Positions 1 through 5,717 of a stretch of DNA of 7,003 nucleotides are shown one piece after another; within the stretch, counting starts at the first letter, position 1, and each line of letters opens with the position of its first letter. The notes beneath the pieces were generated by a model, which did no database searches, was not told the DNA's origin, and saw nothing but the letters and a program-made list of their open reading frames with translations. The stretch lies in the NCBI GenBank assembly GCA_003096255.1, contig PIXS01000092.1, forward strand, positions 1-7,003, given 5' to 3'. This DNA is from Candidatus Bathyarchaeum sp. Its GTDB lineage: Archaea > Thermoproteota > Bathyarchaeia > Bathyarchaeales > Bathyarchaeaceae. The translations under genes were made by a program, and so were the position numbers.

Positions 1-174
1 AGCAACATGCCTGCACTGATGTCAGCTATTAAAGCTGCAGGACTTGAAGGTAAAGTCACCGTCATGATCGGTGGCGCAGCCGTTGACAAAAGCGATGCAG
101 ACGCTATCGGAGCTTTGTTCGGTTCAAGTAAAGATGAAGCGGTAGTCCTAGCAAAGAAAGCTATCGGACAGTAA
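1..174 (+). CDS. Methyltransferase cognate corrinoid protein, C-terminal fragment (5' end outside window)
   Basis: The reading frame is open from base 1 and ends at TAA 172-174, giving the last 57 residues. The segment SNMPALMSAIKAAGLEGKV followed by VMIGGAAVD matches the end of the cobalamin-binding domain of the MtbC/MttC/MtgC family, where a helix and the hydrophobic strand plus GGA-V turn close the Rossmann fold around the corrinoid tail. The cobalt-ligand DxHxxG motif would lie upstream of the window. Such proteins carry a methyl group on cobalt between a substrate-specific methyltransferase and an acceptor enzyme in the cytoplasm. The extreme C-terminus is divergent: the familiar GADGYA-DA stretch is replaced by GALFGSSKDEA. 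The mtrH-like gene starts 45 bp downstream on the same strand, so the two are probably co-transcribed. The substrate cannot be told from this fragment. Confidence 0.85.
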   Translation, partial: SNMPALMSAIKAAGLEGKVTVMIGGAAVDKSDADAIGALFGSSKDEAVVLAKKAIGQ

Positions 175-219
175 GTTCAGCGGAAAATTTCCCGCATAAA
201 AAATGAAAAGTGAGATAAA

Positions 220-1137
220 ATGTTTAGATTTGAAAAGGAACAGAAAATTATCAACGCTGGCGGCATCAAGGTTGGCGGTCAACCGGGAGAACTTCCCACC
301 GCTCTAACTGCCACAATCTTCTATATTGGTCACAAGATTGTACAGGACCCAAAAGCTGGACTTTTCGACAAGGCAGCAGCTGAAGCTAAGATCAACAGGT
401 TGGATGAATTGTCTGACATGACAACCAACCCATTCATATTGGACGTTGTAGGAACTTCATCGGAAGCTTTTGAGAAATATATCTCCTTTATCAGCAAAGT
501 AACAGACGCACCTATACAGATAGACGCTATTAGTCCCAAACTGAGAATGGAAGCCATCAAATGGGCACATGAAGTCGGTTTGTCATCAAGAATAATCAAC
601 AACTCCGTCTACAAAGGCGTCAGAGAAAAAGAACTAGAAAACCTCAAAGACTGTGAAGTCAAAGCATCCATCGTTCTATGTGACAATCCTCAAGACGAAA
701 GTGCTCAAGCCAAACTTGATCTACTGCCAACCGTTCTCGATTTGGCTGAACAAGCTGGAATAGACGGCGCACTCATCGACACTTCCATGCCACCATGGGG
801 TGTAGGAATTGGCGCAGGAGTCAGAGCCATCTACCTGATCAAAGAACAGTTTGGTGACCGCGGAGCAGTTGGAACCGGTATCGGAAACGTAACCGACACC
901 CTAGGATGGGTAAAAGCCAACTTCGACAAAAAGGTCAAAAAGGCTACAGAAGCAGCACAAAACGCTATCCTGCCACTGATGGGCGCCGACTGGATCATGA
1001 TTGGGCCTATCGAATATGCAAACTTCCTATTTCCAACCATTGCAATAATGGACACATATGTGTTGACTGCAACTGCGGAAATTGGAACAAAACCTCTCGA
1101 AGAGGGCAATCATCCGCTATACAAGCTGATGATGTAA
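220..1137 (+). CDS. mtrH: MtrH-family methyltransferase (H4MPT:corrinoid methyl transfer)
   Basis: This 305-residue protein is full length for the family (about 310). It starts MFRFEKEQK, carries GGQPGE at residues 19-24, then GHKIVQD and FDKAAAEAKI, and ends with the typical GADWIMIGPIE and HPLYKLMM segments. MtrH is the soluble subunit of methyl-H4MPT:coenzyme M methyltransferase that moves the methyl group between H4MPT and a corrinoid. No other Mtr subunit gene is visible. The gene instead follows a soluble corrinoid protein gene by 45 bp, an arrangement known from non-methanogenic archaea, where a lone MtrH homolog is thought to pass substrate-derived methyl groups from the corrinoid protein to H4MPT and so into the Wood-Ljungdahl methyl branch. 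The ATG at 220 is preceded by GTGA (210-213). A hairpin terminator follows. Family assignment is firm; direction and partner are inferred from context. Confidence 0.92.
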   Translation: MFRFEKEQKIINAGGIKVGGQPGELPTALTATIFYIGHKIVQDPKAGLFDKAAAEAKINRLDELSDMTTNPFILDVVGTSSEAFEKYISFISKVTDAPIQIDAISPKLRMEAIKWAHEVGLSSRIINNSVYKGVREKELENLKDCEVKASIVLCDNPQDESAQAKLDLLPTVLDLAEQAGIDGALIDTSMPPWGVGIGAGVRAIYLIKEQFGDRGAVGTGIGNVTDTLGWVKANFDKKVKKATEAAQNAILPLMGADWIMIGPIEYANFLFPTIAIMDTYVLTATAEIGTKPLEEGNHPLYKLMM

Positions 1138-1155
1138 ACAGCAACCATTTTCCCT

Positions 1156-1185
1156 TGGGCTTTTTTAGCCCACCTTTATTTTTTC
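1156..1185 (+). terminator. Hairpin and T-tract terminator after mtrH
   Basis: A perfect 6-bp stem TGGGCT / AGCCCA (1156-1161 with 1167-1172) with a five-T loop is followed by a T-rich run, CCTTTATTTTTTC. It lies 18 bp past the mtrH stop and probably ends the corrinoid protein-mtrH transcript. Confidence 0.6.
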
Positions 1186-1277
1186 GGATTTTAGCCTTAA
1201 TTTTGTTAGTGAATTTGTTCAAGTCTTAGTTGCTTGTCCATTCTTTTTGCATATCTTAGTTGAGTGGAAGAACTACG

Positions 1278-1288
1278 CTTTTATGTAA
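1278..1288 (+). promoter_or_regulatory. Possible TATA element for the DUF1616 gene
   Basis: CTTTTATGTAA lies about 30 bp before the ATG at 1316 and downstream of the mtrH terminator, where an independent promoter is expected. It is closer to the start codon than the other TATA-like elements of this window, which would leave only a short leader, so the assignment is weak. A GGTG ribosome-binding site (1308-1311) precedes the ATG. Confidence 0.3.
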
Positions 1289-1315
1289 ACTCGACAATAA
1301 GACAATTGGTGCACA

Positions 1316-1885
1316 ATGAAATCCCTAGAAGAAGTCATCCTAGACACATTGGACACTAGCCAGCCAGAGAATGTGAAGGAGCTAATTCAACTGGTTCAGG
1401 AGCAAACTAAAGCCAAACTCGAAGACATAGAAAAAACAGTAAAACGTCTTCACAGAAAAGGTCTGGTGTCTCTAGATGAACCCACACACCACAAAGAAAA
1501 CTTCGTTAGCTTTCTATCTCTGCCAAAAGGTCGTTGGTTCTGGATTGTCATAGCCACAGCACTTCTTTCATTCCTCTCAATACTCTTCATTCCTGAAACT
1601 GGCACGCCCCTGTCATATATTCGGTACATCTTTGCTTTCATTCTTGTGGCCTTTCTGCCTGGCTACTGCTTAACCGAAACATTGTTTCCACGAGAAGATT
1701 CCCTAGACATAATTGAAAGAATCACCTTTTCTATTGGCTTAAGCTTCGCAGTCACAGCCATAGTGGGGCTATTCTTGAGTTTCACTCCGCCCCGATTGAC
1801 TCTGGGCACAGCTCTTCCTACTTTGGGTTCAGCAGTGATCTTTTTGGCTGTTGTAGCATTGATCAGAAAATACAGGAAGCAGTAA
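1316..1885 (+). CDS. DUF1616 membrane protein with N-terminal winged-helix-like segment
   Basis: This is a 189-residue protein. Residues 1-55 are soluble and helical, ending in VKRLHRKGLVSL, which reads like the recognition helix and start of the wing of a small winged-helix domain. Four hydrophobic helices follow at roughly 74-93, 102-122, 136-157 and 164-184, with a basic tail (RKYRKQ). The block FLPGYCLTETLFPRE (113-127), followed by IIERITFSIGLS (132-143), is the hallmark of the archaeal DUF1616 family, whose function is unknown. The layout suggests a membrane-anchored protein with its N-terminus in the cytoplasm that might bind DNA, but this is inference. It stands alone: the mtrH terminator lies upstream and a convergent gene lies downstream. 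The ATG follows GGTG (1308-1311) by four bases. Confidence 0.8.
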   Translation: MKSLEEVILDTLDTSQPENVKELIQLVQEQTKAKLEDIEKTVKRLHRKGLVSLDEPTHHKENFVSFLSLPKGRWFWIVIATALLSFLSILFIPETGTPLSYIRYIFAFILVAFLPGYCLTETLFPREDSLDIIERITFSIGLSFAVTAIVGLFLSFTPPRLTLGTALPTLGSAVIFLAVVALIRKYRKQ

Positions 1886-1892
1886 CTGCTTC
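1876..1892 (+). other. Perfect hairpin with the DUF1616 stop codon as its loop
   Basis: GAAGCAG-TAA-CTGCTTC is a perfect 7-bp inverted repeat whose three-base loop is the stop codon (1883-1885). No strong T-tract follows on the + strand, so it is not a classical terminator. It may stabilise the mRNA 3' end or affect termination of translation. Confidence 0.5.
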
Positions 1893-1938
1893 TTCAGCCC
1901 CTAATCTACAGCAGAACATAAACAGTGCTCATTTCATG

Positions 1939-1971
1939 AAAATAAAAAAAGAAGAAATAGGCTAAAGCCTA
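1939..1971 (-). terminator. Hairpin and T-tract terminator after paralog A
   Basis: Read on the minus strand, TAGGC-TTTA-GCCTA (1958-1971) is followed by TTTCTTCTTTTTTTATTTTC, a strong T-rich tract. It begins 24 bp past the paralog A stop. On the + strand the same stem is followed only by a five-T run near 1980, so it would serve the convergent DUF1616 gene less well. Confidence 0.6.
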
Positions 1972-1994
1972 CGTTGAAGATTTTTGGATTCACT

Positions 1995-2897
1995 CTAGAA
2001 GAGTTTGTCCCATCTGTTAAACAGATCGAGTGCGCCCTGACCGCCATAGTCACTTAGCGAATCTCTGTATTCGCCTCTCGCAACTACATCCTTCTGGAAC
2101 TTCACCATGTTTTCTGCGACGTCTGCCAAGTAGATTATGCCGTCGATTCCTGTTCTCATAACACGAACAGAAACTCGGATCAGCTGTTCAACTGGTGAGC
2201 ATTGAGCGGGGTCGTCTCCTGGACCACAAACGTAGATGTTTGAGTACACTGGCTTCTCTGGGAAGATTCTTCTGAACGCACGGGCAATCATCTCCCAATA
2301 CCATGAAGTTGCATAGTTCTGAGAGAACATGACAATGTTGAATGCGTCACATATCTTATAGAGTTCAGGAAAGTCCATACCGAAACGTTGGTCTGCATTT
2401 GCTGGGTCAGGTAGAACTGCCAATACTAGTTTAGTTTTTACGCGTTCCTTGACGTCTTTGATGAATTGTGTGATGGTTTGGTTGCGCCATGTGAACCAGT
2501 CAAGTCCACTTTCCTTCCATAGTTTAGTGCAGCGGTCACAGGTGCAGTGTCCATGATCAGCGAAGTGCCAGCTGTTCAGGAAAATTGGTTGACCTGTACT
2601 TTCAGCAGCGTTCTCGATGTAGTCTAGTTGTTCTGCTCTGAATTCTGGAACTGTTGGGCACAGAACGTCCCAGTGGAGGTTGTACTGGTTGTTGCCTCTT
2701 ACTGCTCGTCCGCGTTTTGATTCAGAGACCCATTCTGGGTGTGCACGACCAGATACGTTGTCTCCGAAAACTGCAATGTTGTTCCACATGTCGCTTTGTG
2801 GTGTTCCGCGTCTTCCTGTCTCTGGTTTCAGTCGGTACACGTCAAAGTCGAATCCTTCAACCTTCTTTGCTTCGAAAAGGTAATTGCCGAATTCCAT
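1995..2897 (-). CDS. Paralog A: putative TIM-barrel, glycoside-hydrolase-like protein with CxCxxC metal site
   Basis: Function unrecognised. The protein has 300 residues from the chosen ATG at 2897. An ATG two codons upstream (2903) is possible, but the GAGGT site ends right against it, whereas it sits six bases before the second ATG, and starting there matches the paralog N-termini (MKFGMF, MKIGTV). Conserved blocks are VEGFDFDVYRLK (13-24), VFGDN (43-47), NLHWDVLC (73-80), HFADHGHCTCDRC (111-123), SGLDW (130-134), LPDP (162-165), RFGMDF (171-176), YATSWYWE (195-202) and GPGDDP (225-230). Cys80 with Cys118, Cys120 and Cys123 could bind zinc, as in GH42 enzymes. The pattern of CxCxxC, then SGLDW and an amphipathic helix, resembles uncharacterised hydrolase-like barrels. 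No signal peptide or membrane helix is seen, so it is probably cytoplasmic. It has its own promoter downstream of paralog B. Confidence 0.8.
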   Translation of the reverse strand: MEFGNYLFEAKKVEGFDFDVYRLKPETGRRGTPQSDMWNNIAVFGDNVSGRAHPEWVSESKRGRAVRGNNQYNLHWDVLCPTVPEFRAEQLDYIENAAESTGQPIFLNSWHFADHGHCTCDRCTKLWKESGLDWFTWRNQTITQFIKDVKERVKTKLVLAVLPDPANADQRFGMDFPELYKICDAFNIVMFSQNYATSWYWEMIARAFRRIFPEKPVYSNIYVCGPGDDPAQCSPVEQLIRVSVRVMRTGIDGIIYLADVAENMVKFQKDVVARGEYRDSLSDYGGQGALDLFNRWDKLF

Positions 2898-2940
2898 CTT
2901 CATACCTCGTTCTAAAACTGCAAAATACTTCGATGCATGT

Positions 2941-2949
2941 TATATAAGC
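2941..2949 (-). promoter_or_regulatory. TATA box of paralog A
   Basis: On the minus strand AAAGCTTATATAA gives a purine-rich BRE-like stretch and a TATATAA core centred about 48 bp before the ATG at 2897. This leaves room for a leader of about 20 bases holding the GAGGT ribosome-binding site. Confidence 0.6.
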
Positions 2950-3073
2950 TTTGCTTCAAATAAACCCAAAACTTTAACATAATTTTTCTTACTTGAAATC
3001 AAAGCCGATTCCAATTATGGGCGCAAAAACAGGAGAAAAGTGGCGGGTAATCTGATTAACTGGTGTGTTTGGA

Positions 3074-3109
3074 TAAGAAAAAATGAGAAGGGACGCGTTA
3101 AAAAACGCG
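3074..3109 (-). terminator. Hairpin and T-tract terminator after paralog B
   Basis: On the minus strand the perfect 6-bp stem CGCGTT / AACGCG (3094-3099 with 3104-3109), loop TTTT, is followed by a T-rich run that includes six consecutive T. Together with the separate TATA box of paralog A, it indicates that A and B are transcribed separately. The rest of the gap (about 2950-3073) shows no convincing gene. Confidence 0.6.
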
Positions 3110-3119
3110 GTTGTGCCTT

Positions 3120-4025
3120 TTAGTCGAGGATGCTTTCCCACTTGTCAACCAGTTCTAGAACCGGTTTGCCGCCGTAGCCTTCTAGATCTTCCCGAAGTTT
3201 CGTGTCTGCGACACAAGCTTTCTGGAAGTCTTTCATGATTGTTGCGTTTGCAGCTAGGAAGATGAGTCCGTCTACGCCCGTTCTTGCTACACGGCATGCT
3301 GTCTTCAGTATCTGAGTGTGGTTCTCTAGTTCGTTGGGGTCGTCTCCTGGTCCACGGATGTAGAGACCTGGATACACTGGCTTCTTTAGCAGTTTTTTGA
3401 ATGCACGAGACAGGGACTCGAAGTACCATGGAGTTGCGTAAGTTTTAGACCAGTGGGGAACAACAAAAGCTGTTGCATACTTTGCTAGGGCATCGAAGTC
3501 CATACCGAACCTTTCATAGGCGTTAACGGGGTCGGGAAGTAATCCAACATAGAAGGGTTTGTTCTTTTTCACTCGCTCTTTTGCTGCACCAATGAAGTCT
3601 GTGACTGTTTGTGCTCTGAATTCTAGCCAGTCTAGGCCACTCTTTTTGTGGGCTTCTTTGCATCTGGGGCATTGGCAGAAACCGTGGTCTGCGACGTGCA
3701 TGCTGCTGACAGTTATTCCTTTGGTTTTTTCTGCAGTGTCCTCGATGAGGTCAAGCATGTAGTCAACCATCTGTTTTTCATTGTTGCAGACGATGTCCCA
3801 TCGCAAATTGTATTTCTTGTTTGTTCTCAATGCAGGTCCATTTTCTGAAATTTGAACCCAGTCAGGATGTTTTGCTGCCATGTTGTTGTCGCCGAAGCAG
3901 GCGATGTTGGTGGTCATTTCAGGGTTTGGGGTTCCAACGATTCCTCGTTCAGATTTAAGTCGATATACTTGTAGGTCAAATCCTTCAACTGGTGTAGGCT
4001 CATAAATGAACATTCCGAACTTCAA
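3120..4025 (-). CDS. Paralog B: putative TIM-barrel, glycoside-hydrolase-like protein with CxCxxC metal site
   Basis: Function unrecognised. This 301-residue protein begins at a TTG codon (4023-4025), chosen because GAGG lies eight bases upstream and because the N-terminus then matches paralog C. It shares every block with paralog A: VEGFD, CFGDN (43-47), NLRWDIVC (73-80), HVADHGFCQCPRC (110-122), SGLDW (129-133), LPDP (163-166), RFGMDF (172-177), YATPWYFE (196-203) and GPGDDP (225-230). By hand count, 22 of 40 residues around the Cys cluster match A and 23 of 40 match C, so B lies between the other two. Cys80, Cys117, Cys119 and Cys122 form the likely metal site. No export signal is seen. 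The cbiZ gene ends 103 bp upstream on the same strand. A TATA box and a terminator flank B, so it can be transcribed alone. Confidence 0.8.
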   Translation of the reverse strand: MKFGMFIYEPTPVEGFDLQVYRLKSERGIVGTPNPEMTTNIACFGDNNMAAKHPDWVQISENGPALRTNKKYNLRWDIVCNNEKQMVDYMLDLIEDTAEKTKGITVSSMHVADHGFCQCPRCKEAHKKSGLDWLEFRAQTVTDFIGAAKERVKKNKPFYVGLLPDPVNAYERFGMDFDALAKYATAFVVPHWSKTYATPWYFESLSRAFKKLLKKPVYPGLYIRGPGDDPNELENHTQILKTACRVARTGVDGLIFLAANATIMKDFQKACVADTKLREDLEGYGGKPVLELVDKWESILD

Positions 4026-4065
4026 AGTAGATTCCTCTTTAGGAGCGTGGAACTACTGAAGGAAA

Positions 4066-4074
4066 ATATTTAAG
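4066..4074 (-). promoter_or_regulatory. TATA box of paralog B
   Basis: CCTTAAATATTTT on the minus strand holds a good archaeal TATA core centred about 46 bp before the TTG start. The distance is nearly the same as for paralog A and cbiZ. Confidence 0.6.
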
Positions 4075-4078
4075 GATT

Positions 4079-4106
4079 GCTACTCGAATGAGAAAAACGA
4101 GTCAGC
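4079..4106 (-). terminator. Possible terminator hairpin between cbiZ and paralog B
   Basis: On the minus strand GCTGACTCG pairs with CGAGTAGC, an 8-bp stem with one bulged G, around an 11-base loop that contains TTTTT. It lies 22 bp after the cbiZ stop and directly upstream of the paralog B TATA box. The downstream T-tract is interrupted, so it could instead be a regulatory palindrome at the promoter. Confidence 0.35.
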
Positions 4107-4128
4107 AAACTGCCCCATGTTTTCTGTT

Positions 4129-5289
4129 TCATTCTTTCTGTTTTTCAGCCTGTTTTTCAAGAAAATCTGAATAAACAGAATACATGACTGCGGAAAGGAT
4201 GCTTCTGGTGAACCAGCCCATTTTTTCTGCGAAGATTGAACTGAGGTAGTCAGGTCTGACGTACTTGTATGCTTTCTTTTCTTTTGACAGGTAATCTGTC
4301 ACGGCTTTCTGGAGGATTTTGCTGAGCACAAAGTTTCGTCCATACTCGTTTGCTGGATTTTCAGGAATCAATCCTGTTTTTGCATCTTCATCAAGTCTGA
4401 GGCCTGCAATAACCAGCGCTGCGATGTTTTGGTCAGACAAGGCCTTCTTAACTTCGTCAATGAATTGTCTCCGTGCTTCATCGTTCTCGTCAAGGATAGA
4501 GCTGATTTGCGAAAAGAGGGTCGTCATGTTTTCAACCGTTATTCCTCTTTCTTTCAGTCTACGAATAAGCGGGCGGTCAGAGACTATGTTTTCTTGATTG
4601 CGGAGAGCCTCTTTTACTGCTTTTCGCACAGATTTTCCAATCAATTCTCCTACAGGCGTCGCCGTTCCAGCAAACTCTATTTTCTGTCCCTTTTTTGTGC
4701 AAGCCAACACGACGCTGTCTGTAACAGTGCTGGTTGCGACTTCACCCGAGAAACGGCTTCTCACATCCAGTTCTCGTAATGCAACAGTTTTTGCTTCCGT
4801 GATTGTGCCTACTGCGTTGACCATGCAGCTGTCTGTTAAGTCGCCGTCAACTAGCACGATGATGTTGATTGTGCCCCATTTCATAGGCGGGAAAGCACTC
4901 TGTTTTGAGGCAATTTCGTCGCCTGCGGTGGCTGCGAAGTGGACTCCTGCTGTGGCTATTGCGGTTAAGGTGATGTCTTCAAATTTGCTGGTGGCTATGT
5001 CCACGTTTTTCATTTTGGCGGCAGTCATTATTCCTACAAGTTGGTCTTGGGGGATGCCTAGTTTGGCTGTTTCTGTGCGCAGGAATTCTCCTGCTTCCAT
5101 GTGGACGTTGTCGTCTACGTTGAGGCCTGTTTCTTCGGGTACATGCACACTCACTATGCTGTTTGCTTCCCGCAGACCGCCATTCAGGACAGCGGAGCTT
5201 AGAACTTTCAGCGGGGTTTTCGATTTTAGAACAAGTTTGTTTTCTTGTATTTCGGCTTCTATAGACTTGATTTTTGTTTCCAGCTTCAT
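4129..5289 (-). CDS. cbiZ: Adenosylcobinamide amidohydrolase CbiZ with a degenerate CobZ/PgpA-like C-terminal domain
   Basis: CbiZ cuts the aminopropanol side chain from adenosylcobinamide to give adenosylcobyric acid, letting archaea salvage corrinoids from outside. Residues 1-230 carry the family signature: SSAVLNGGLREAN (31-43), SVHVPE (47-52), GIMTAAKMKNV (86-96), then GTINIIVLVDGDLTDSCMVNA (139-159), TEAKTVALRELDVRSR (164-179) and ATSTVTDSVV (185-194). Residues 240-386 resemble the CobZ (alpha-ribazole phosphatase) branch of the PgpA family: LKERGITVE, then KALSDQNIAALVIAGLRLDED. The expected DE-x2-G motif reads SK-x2-Q at 323-327, and the D-x2-KP motif keeps Asp347 but has lost KP, so this domain may be inactive. 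The 386-residue length fits the fusion. The ATG at 5289 has AAGGA ten bases upstream. The salvage role fits the nearby corrinoid-dependent methyltransferase genes. Confidence 0.9.
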   Translation of the reverse strand: MKLETKIKSIEAEIQENKLVLKSKTPLKVLSSAVLNGGLREANSIVSVHVPEETGLNVDDNVHMEAGEFLRTETAKLGIPQDQLVGIMTAAKMKNVDIATSKFEDITLTAIATAGVHFAATAGDEIASKQSAFPPMKWGTINIIVLVDGDLTDSCMVNAVGTITEAKTVALRELDVRSRFSGEVATSTVTDSVVLACTKKGQKIEFAGTATPVGELIGKSVRKAVKEALRNQENIVSDRPLIRRLKERGITVENMTTLFSQISSILDENDEARRQFIDEVKKALSDQNIAALVIAGLRLDEDAKTGLIPENPANEYGRNFVLSKILQKAVTDYLSKEKKAYKYVRPDYLSSIFAEKMGWFTRSILSAVMYSVYSDFLEKQAEKQKE

Positions 5290-5332
5290 TTTGTTGCGGT
5301 CCTTCTTTCAATCTTTCAGAAATTAAGTGTCA

Positions 5333-5341
5333 ATTATATGA
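5333..5341 (-). promoter_or_regulatory. TATA box of cbiZ
   Basis: On the minus strand AAAATCATATAATTG contains a TATA core centred about 49 bp before the cbiZ ATG. The stretch 5290-5444 otherwise holds only this element and a doubtful 32-codon reading frame on the other strand. Confidence 0.5.
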
Positions 5342-5444
5342 TTTTGGGTCATCGTCTTCACGATTACGGAGTGATTCCTAACGTTGAACTCCCTTTTGAC
5401 GTTTATGCCTCACAGGAAACATTCCTTGAAGCCTGAATTTGGGT

Positions 5445-5630
5445 CTAGCTTTCTATGGTTATTGCCTTCTTTGGGCACAGGTCTGCACAGATTCCACATA
5501 GTGTACATGAGTCTAAATCAACTATCTCGGGTTTGCCGTCTTTTAGGCTGAAGACCGCCATTGCACAGCAGTCAACGCAGGTGTATGAGTTGCAGTCCAT
5601 GCATTTGACGTAATCGATTTTAATCTTCAT
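5445..5630 (-). CDS. Small ferredoxin with two [4Fe-4S] cluster motifs, first one atypical
   Basis: This 61-residue soluble protein is the size of a bacterial-type dicluster ferredoxin. The C-terminal motif is canonical: C42-x2-C45-x2-C48-x3-C52-P. The N-terminal motif is altered: C10-x2-C13-x4-C18-x3-C22, with a further Cys21 and Ala in place of the usual Pro after the fourth Cys. The rest (VFSLKDGKPEIVDLDSC) is the normal linker between clusters. It probably carries low-potential electrons. Nearby corrinoid genes make reduction of inactive Co(II) corrinoid one candidate role, but nothing in the sequence proves it. The ATG at 5630 has GGTG seven bases upstream (5638-5641). No clear terminator separates it from cbiZ, 155 bp downstream on the same strand, so readthrough into cbiZ is possible. 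It is divergent from paralog C. Confidence 0.85.
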   Translation of the reverse strand: MKIKIDYVKCMDCNSYTCVDCCAMAVFSLKDGKPEIVDLDSCTLCGICADLCPKKAITIES

Positions 5631-5649
5631 GAGAGAGCACCAGCAATGT

Positions 5650-5673
5650 TTAACGTCACACTAATTAACGTCA
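5650..5673. repeat. Direct repeat TTAACGTCA x2 in the divergent ferredoxin / paralog C promoter
   Basis: Two identical 9-mers (5650-5658 and 5665-5673) start 15 bp apart in the 87-bp gap between divergent genes. They lie between the ferredoxin TATA box and its start codon and overlap the likely promoter of paralog C, so they are candidate operator half-sites. No regulator is identified. Confidence 0.45.
5661..5669 (+). promoter_or_regulatory. Possible TATA element of paralog C
   Basis: CTAATTAAC is centred about 53 bp before the TTG start, near the spacing seen for paralogs A and B. The TTTAAA at 5679-5684 is the alternative, but it would place the transcript start inside the ribosome-binding site. 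Confidence 0.3.
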
Positions 5674-5676
5674 TCA

Positions 5677-5685
5677 GATTTAAAG
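5677..5685 (-). promoter_or_regulatory. TATA box of the ferredoxin gene
   Basis: CTTTAAATC on the minus strand is centred about 51 bp before the ferredoxin ATG. The core TTTAAA is palindromic and might also be used by the divergent paralog C gene. Confidence 0.45.
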
Positions 5686-5717
5686 TTAAAGATAACAAGC
5701 TTCAGAGGTAGAGTGCG

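Noticed and set aside
180..195. GCGG / CCGC hairpin between the corrinoid protein and mtrH genes
   Set aside because: The stem is short with a mismatch and no T-tract follows; the two genes are most likely co-transcribed.
220..1137. mtrH as proof of a methanogen
   Set aside because: Lone MtrH homologs occur in many non-methanogenic archaea, and no mcr or other Mtr subunit gene is present here.
906..1229. Overlapping + strand frame across the end of mtrH
   Set aside because: It is out of frame with the recognised MtrH protein and runs through the hairpin terminator; a shadow frame.
2898..2903. Upstream ATG as the start of paralog A
   Set aside because: The GAGGT site abuts this ATG with no spacing, while it is six bases from the next in-frame ATG, which also aligns with the paralog N-termini.
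3018..3056. Twelve-codon frame MGAKTGEKWRVI in the gap between paralogs A and B
   Set aside because: It is too short, has no ribosome-binding site or promoter at a sensible distance, and no sign of a longer broken gene around it.
4598..5326. Long + strand open frame (242 codons) opposite cbiZ
   Set aside because: It lies entirely antisense to a firmly recognised CbiZ frame, has a biased Ser/Thr/Ala-rich composition and matches no known protein pattern.
5414..5426. AGGAA-ACA-TTCCT hairpin as ferredoxin terminator
   Set aside because: The stem is only 5 bp and AT-rich, and no T-tract follows on the minus strand.
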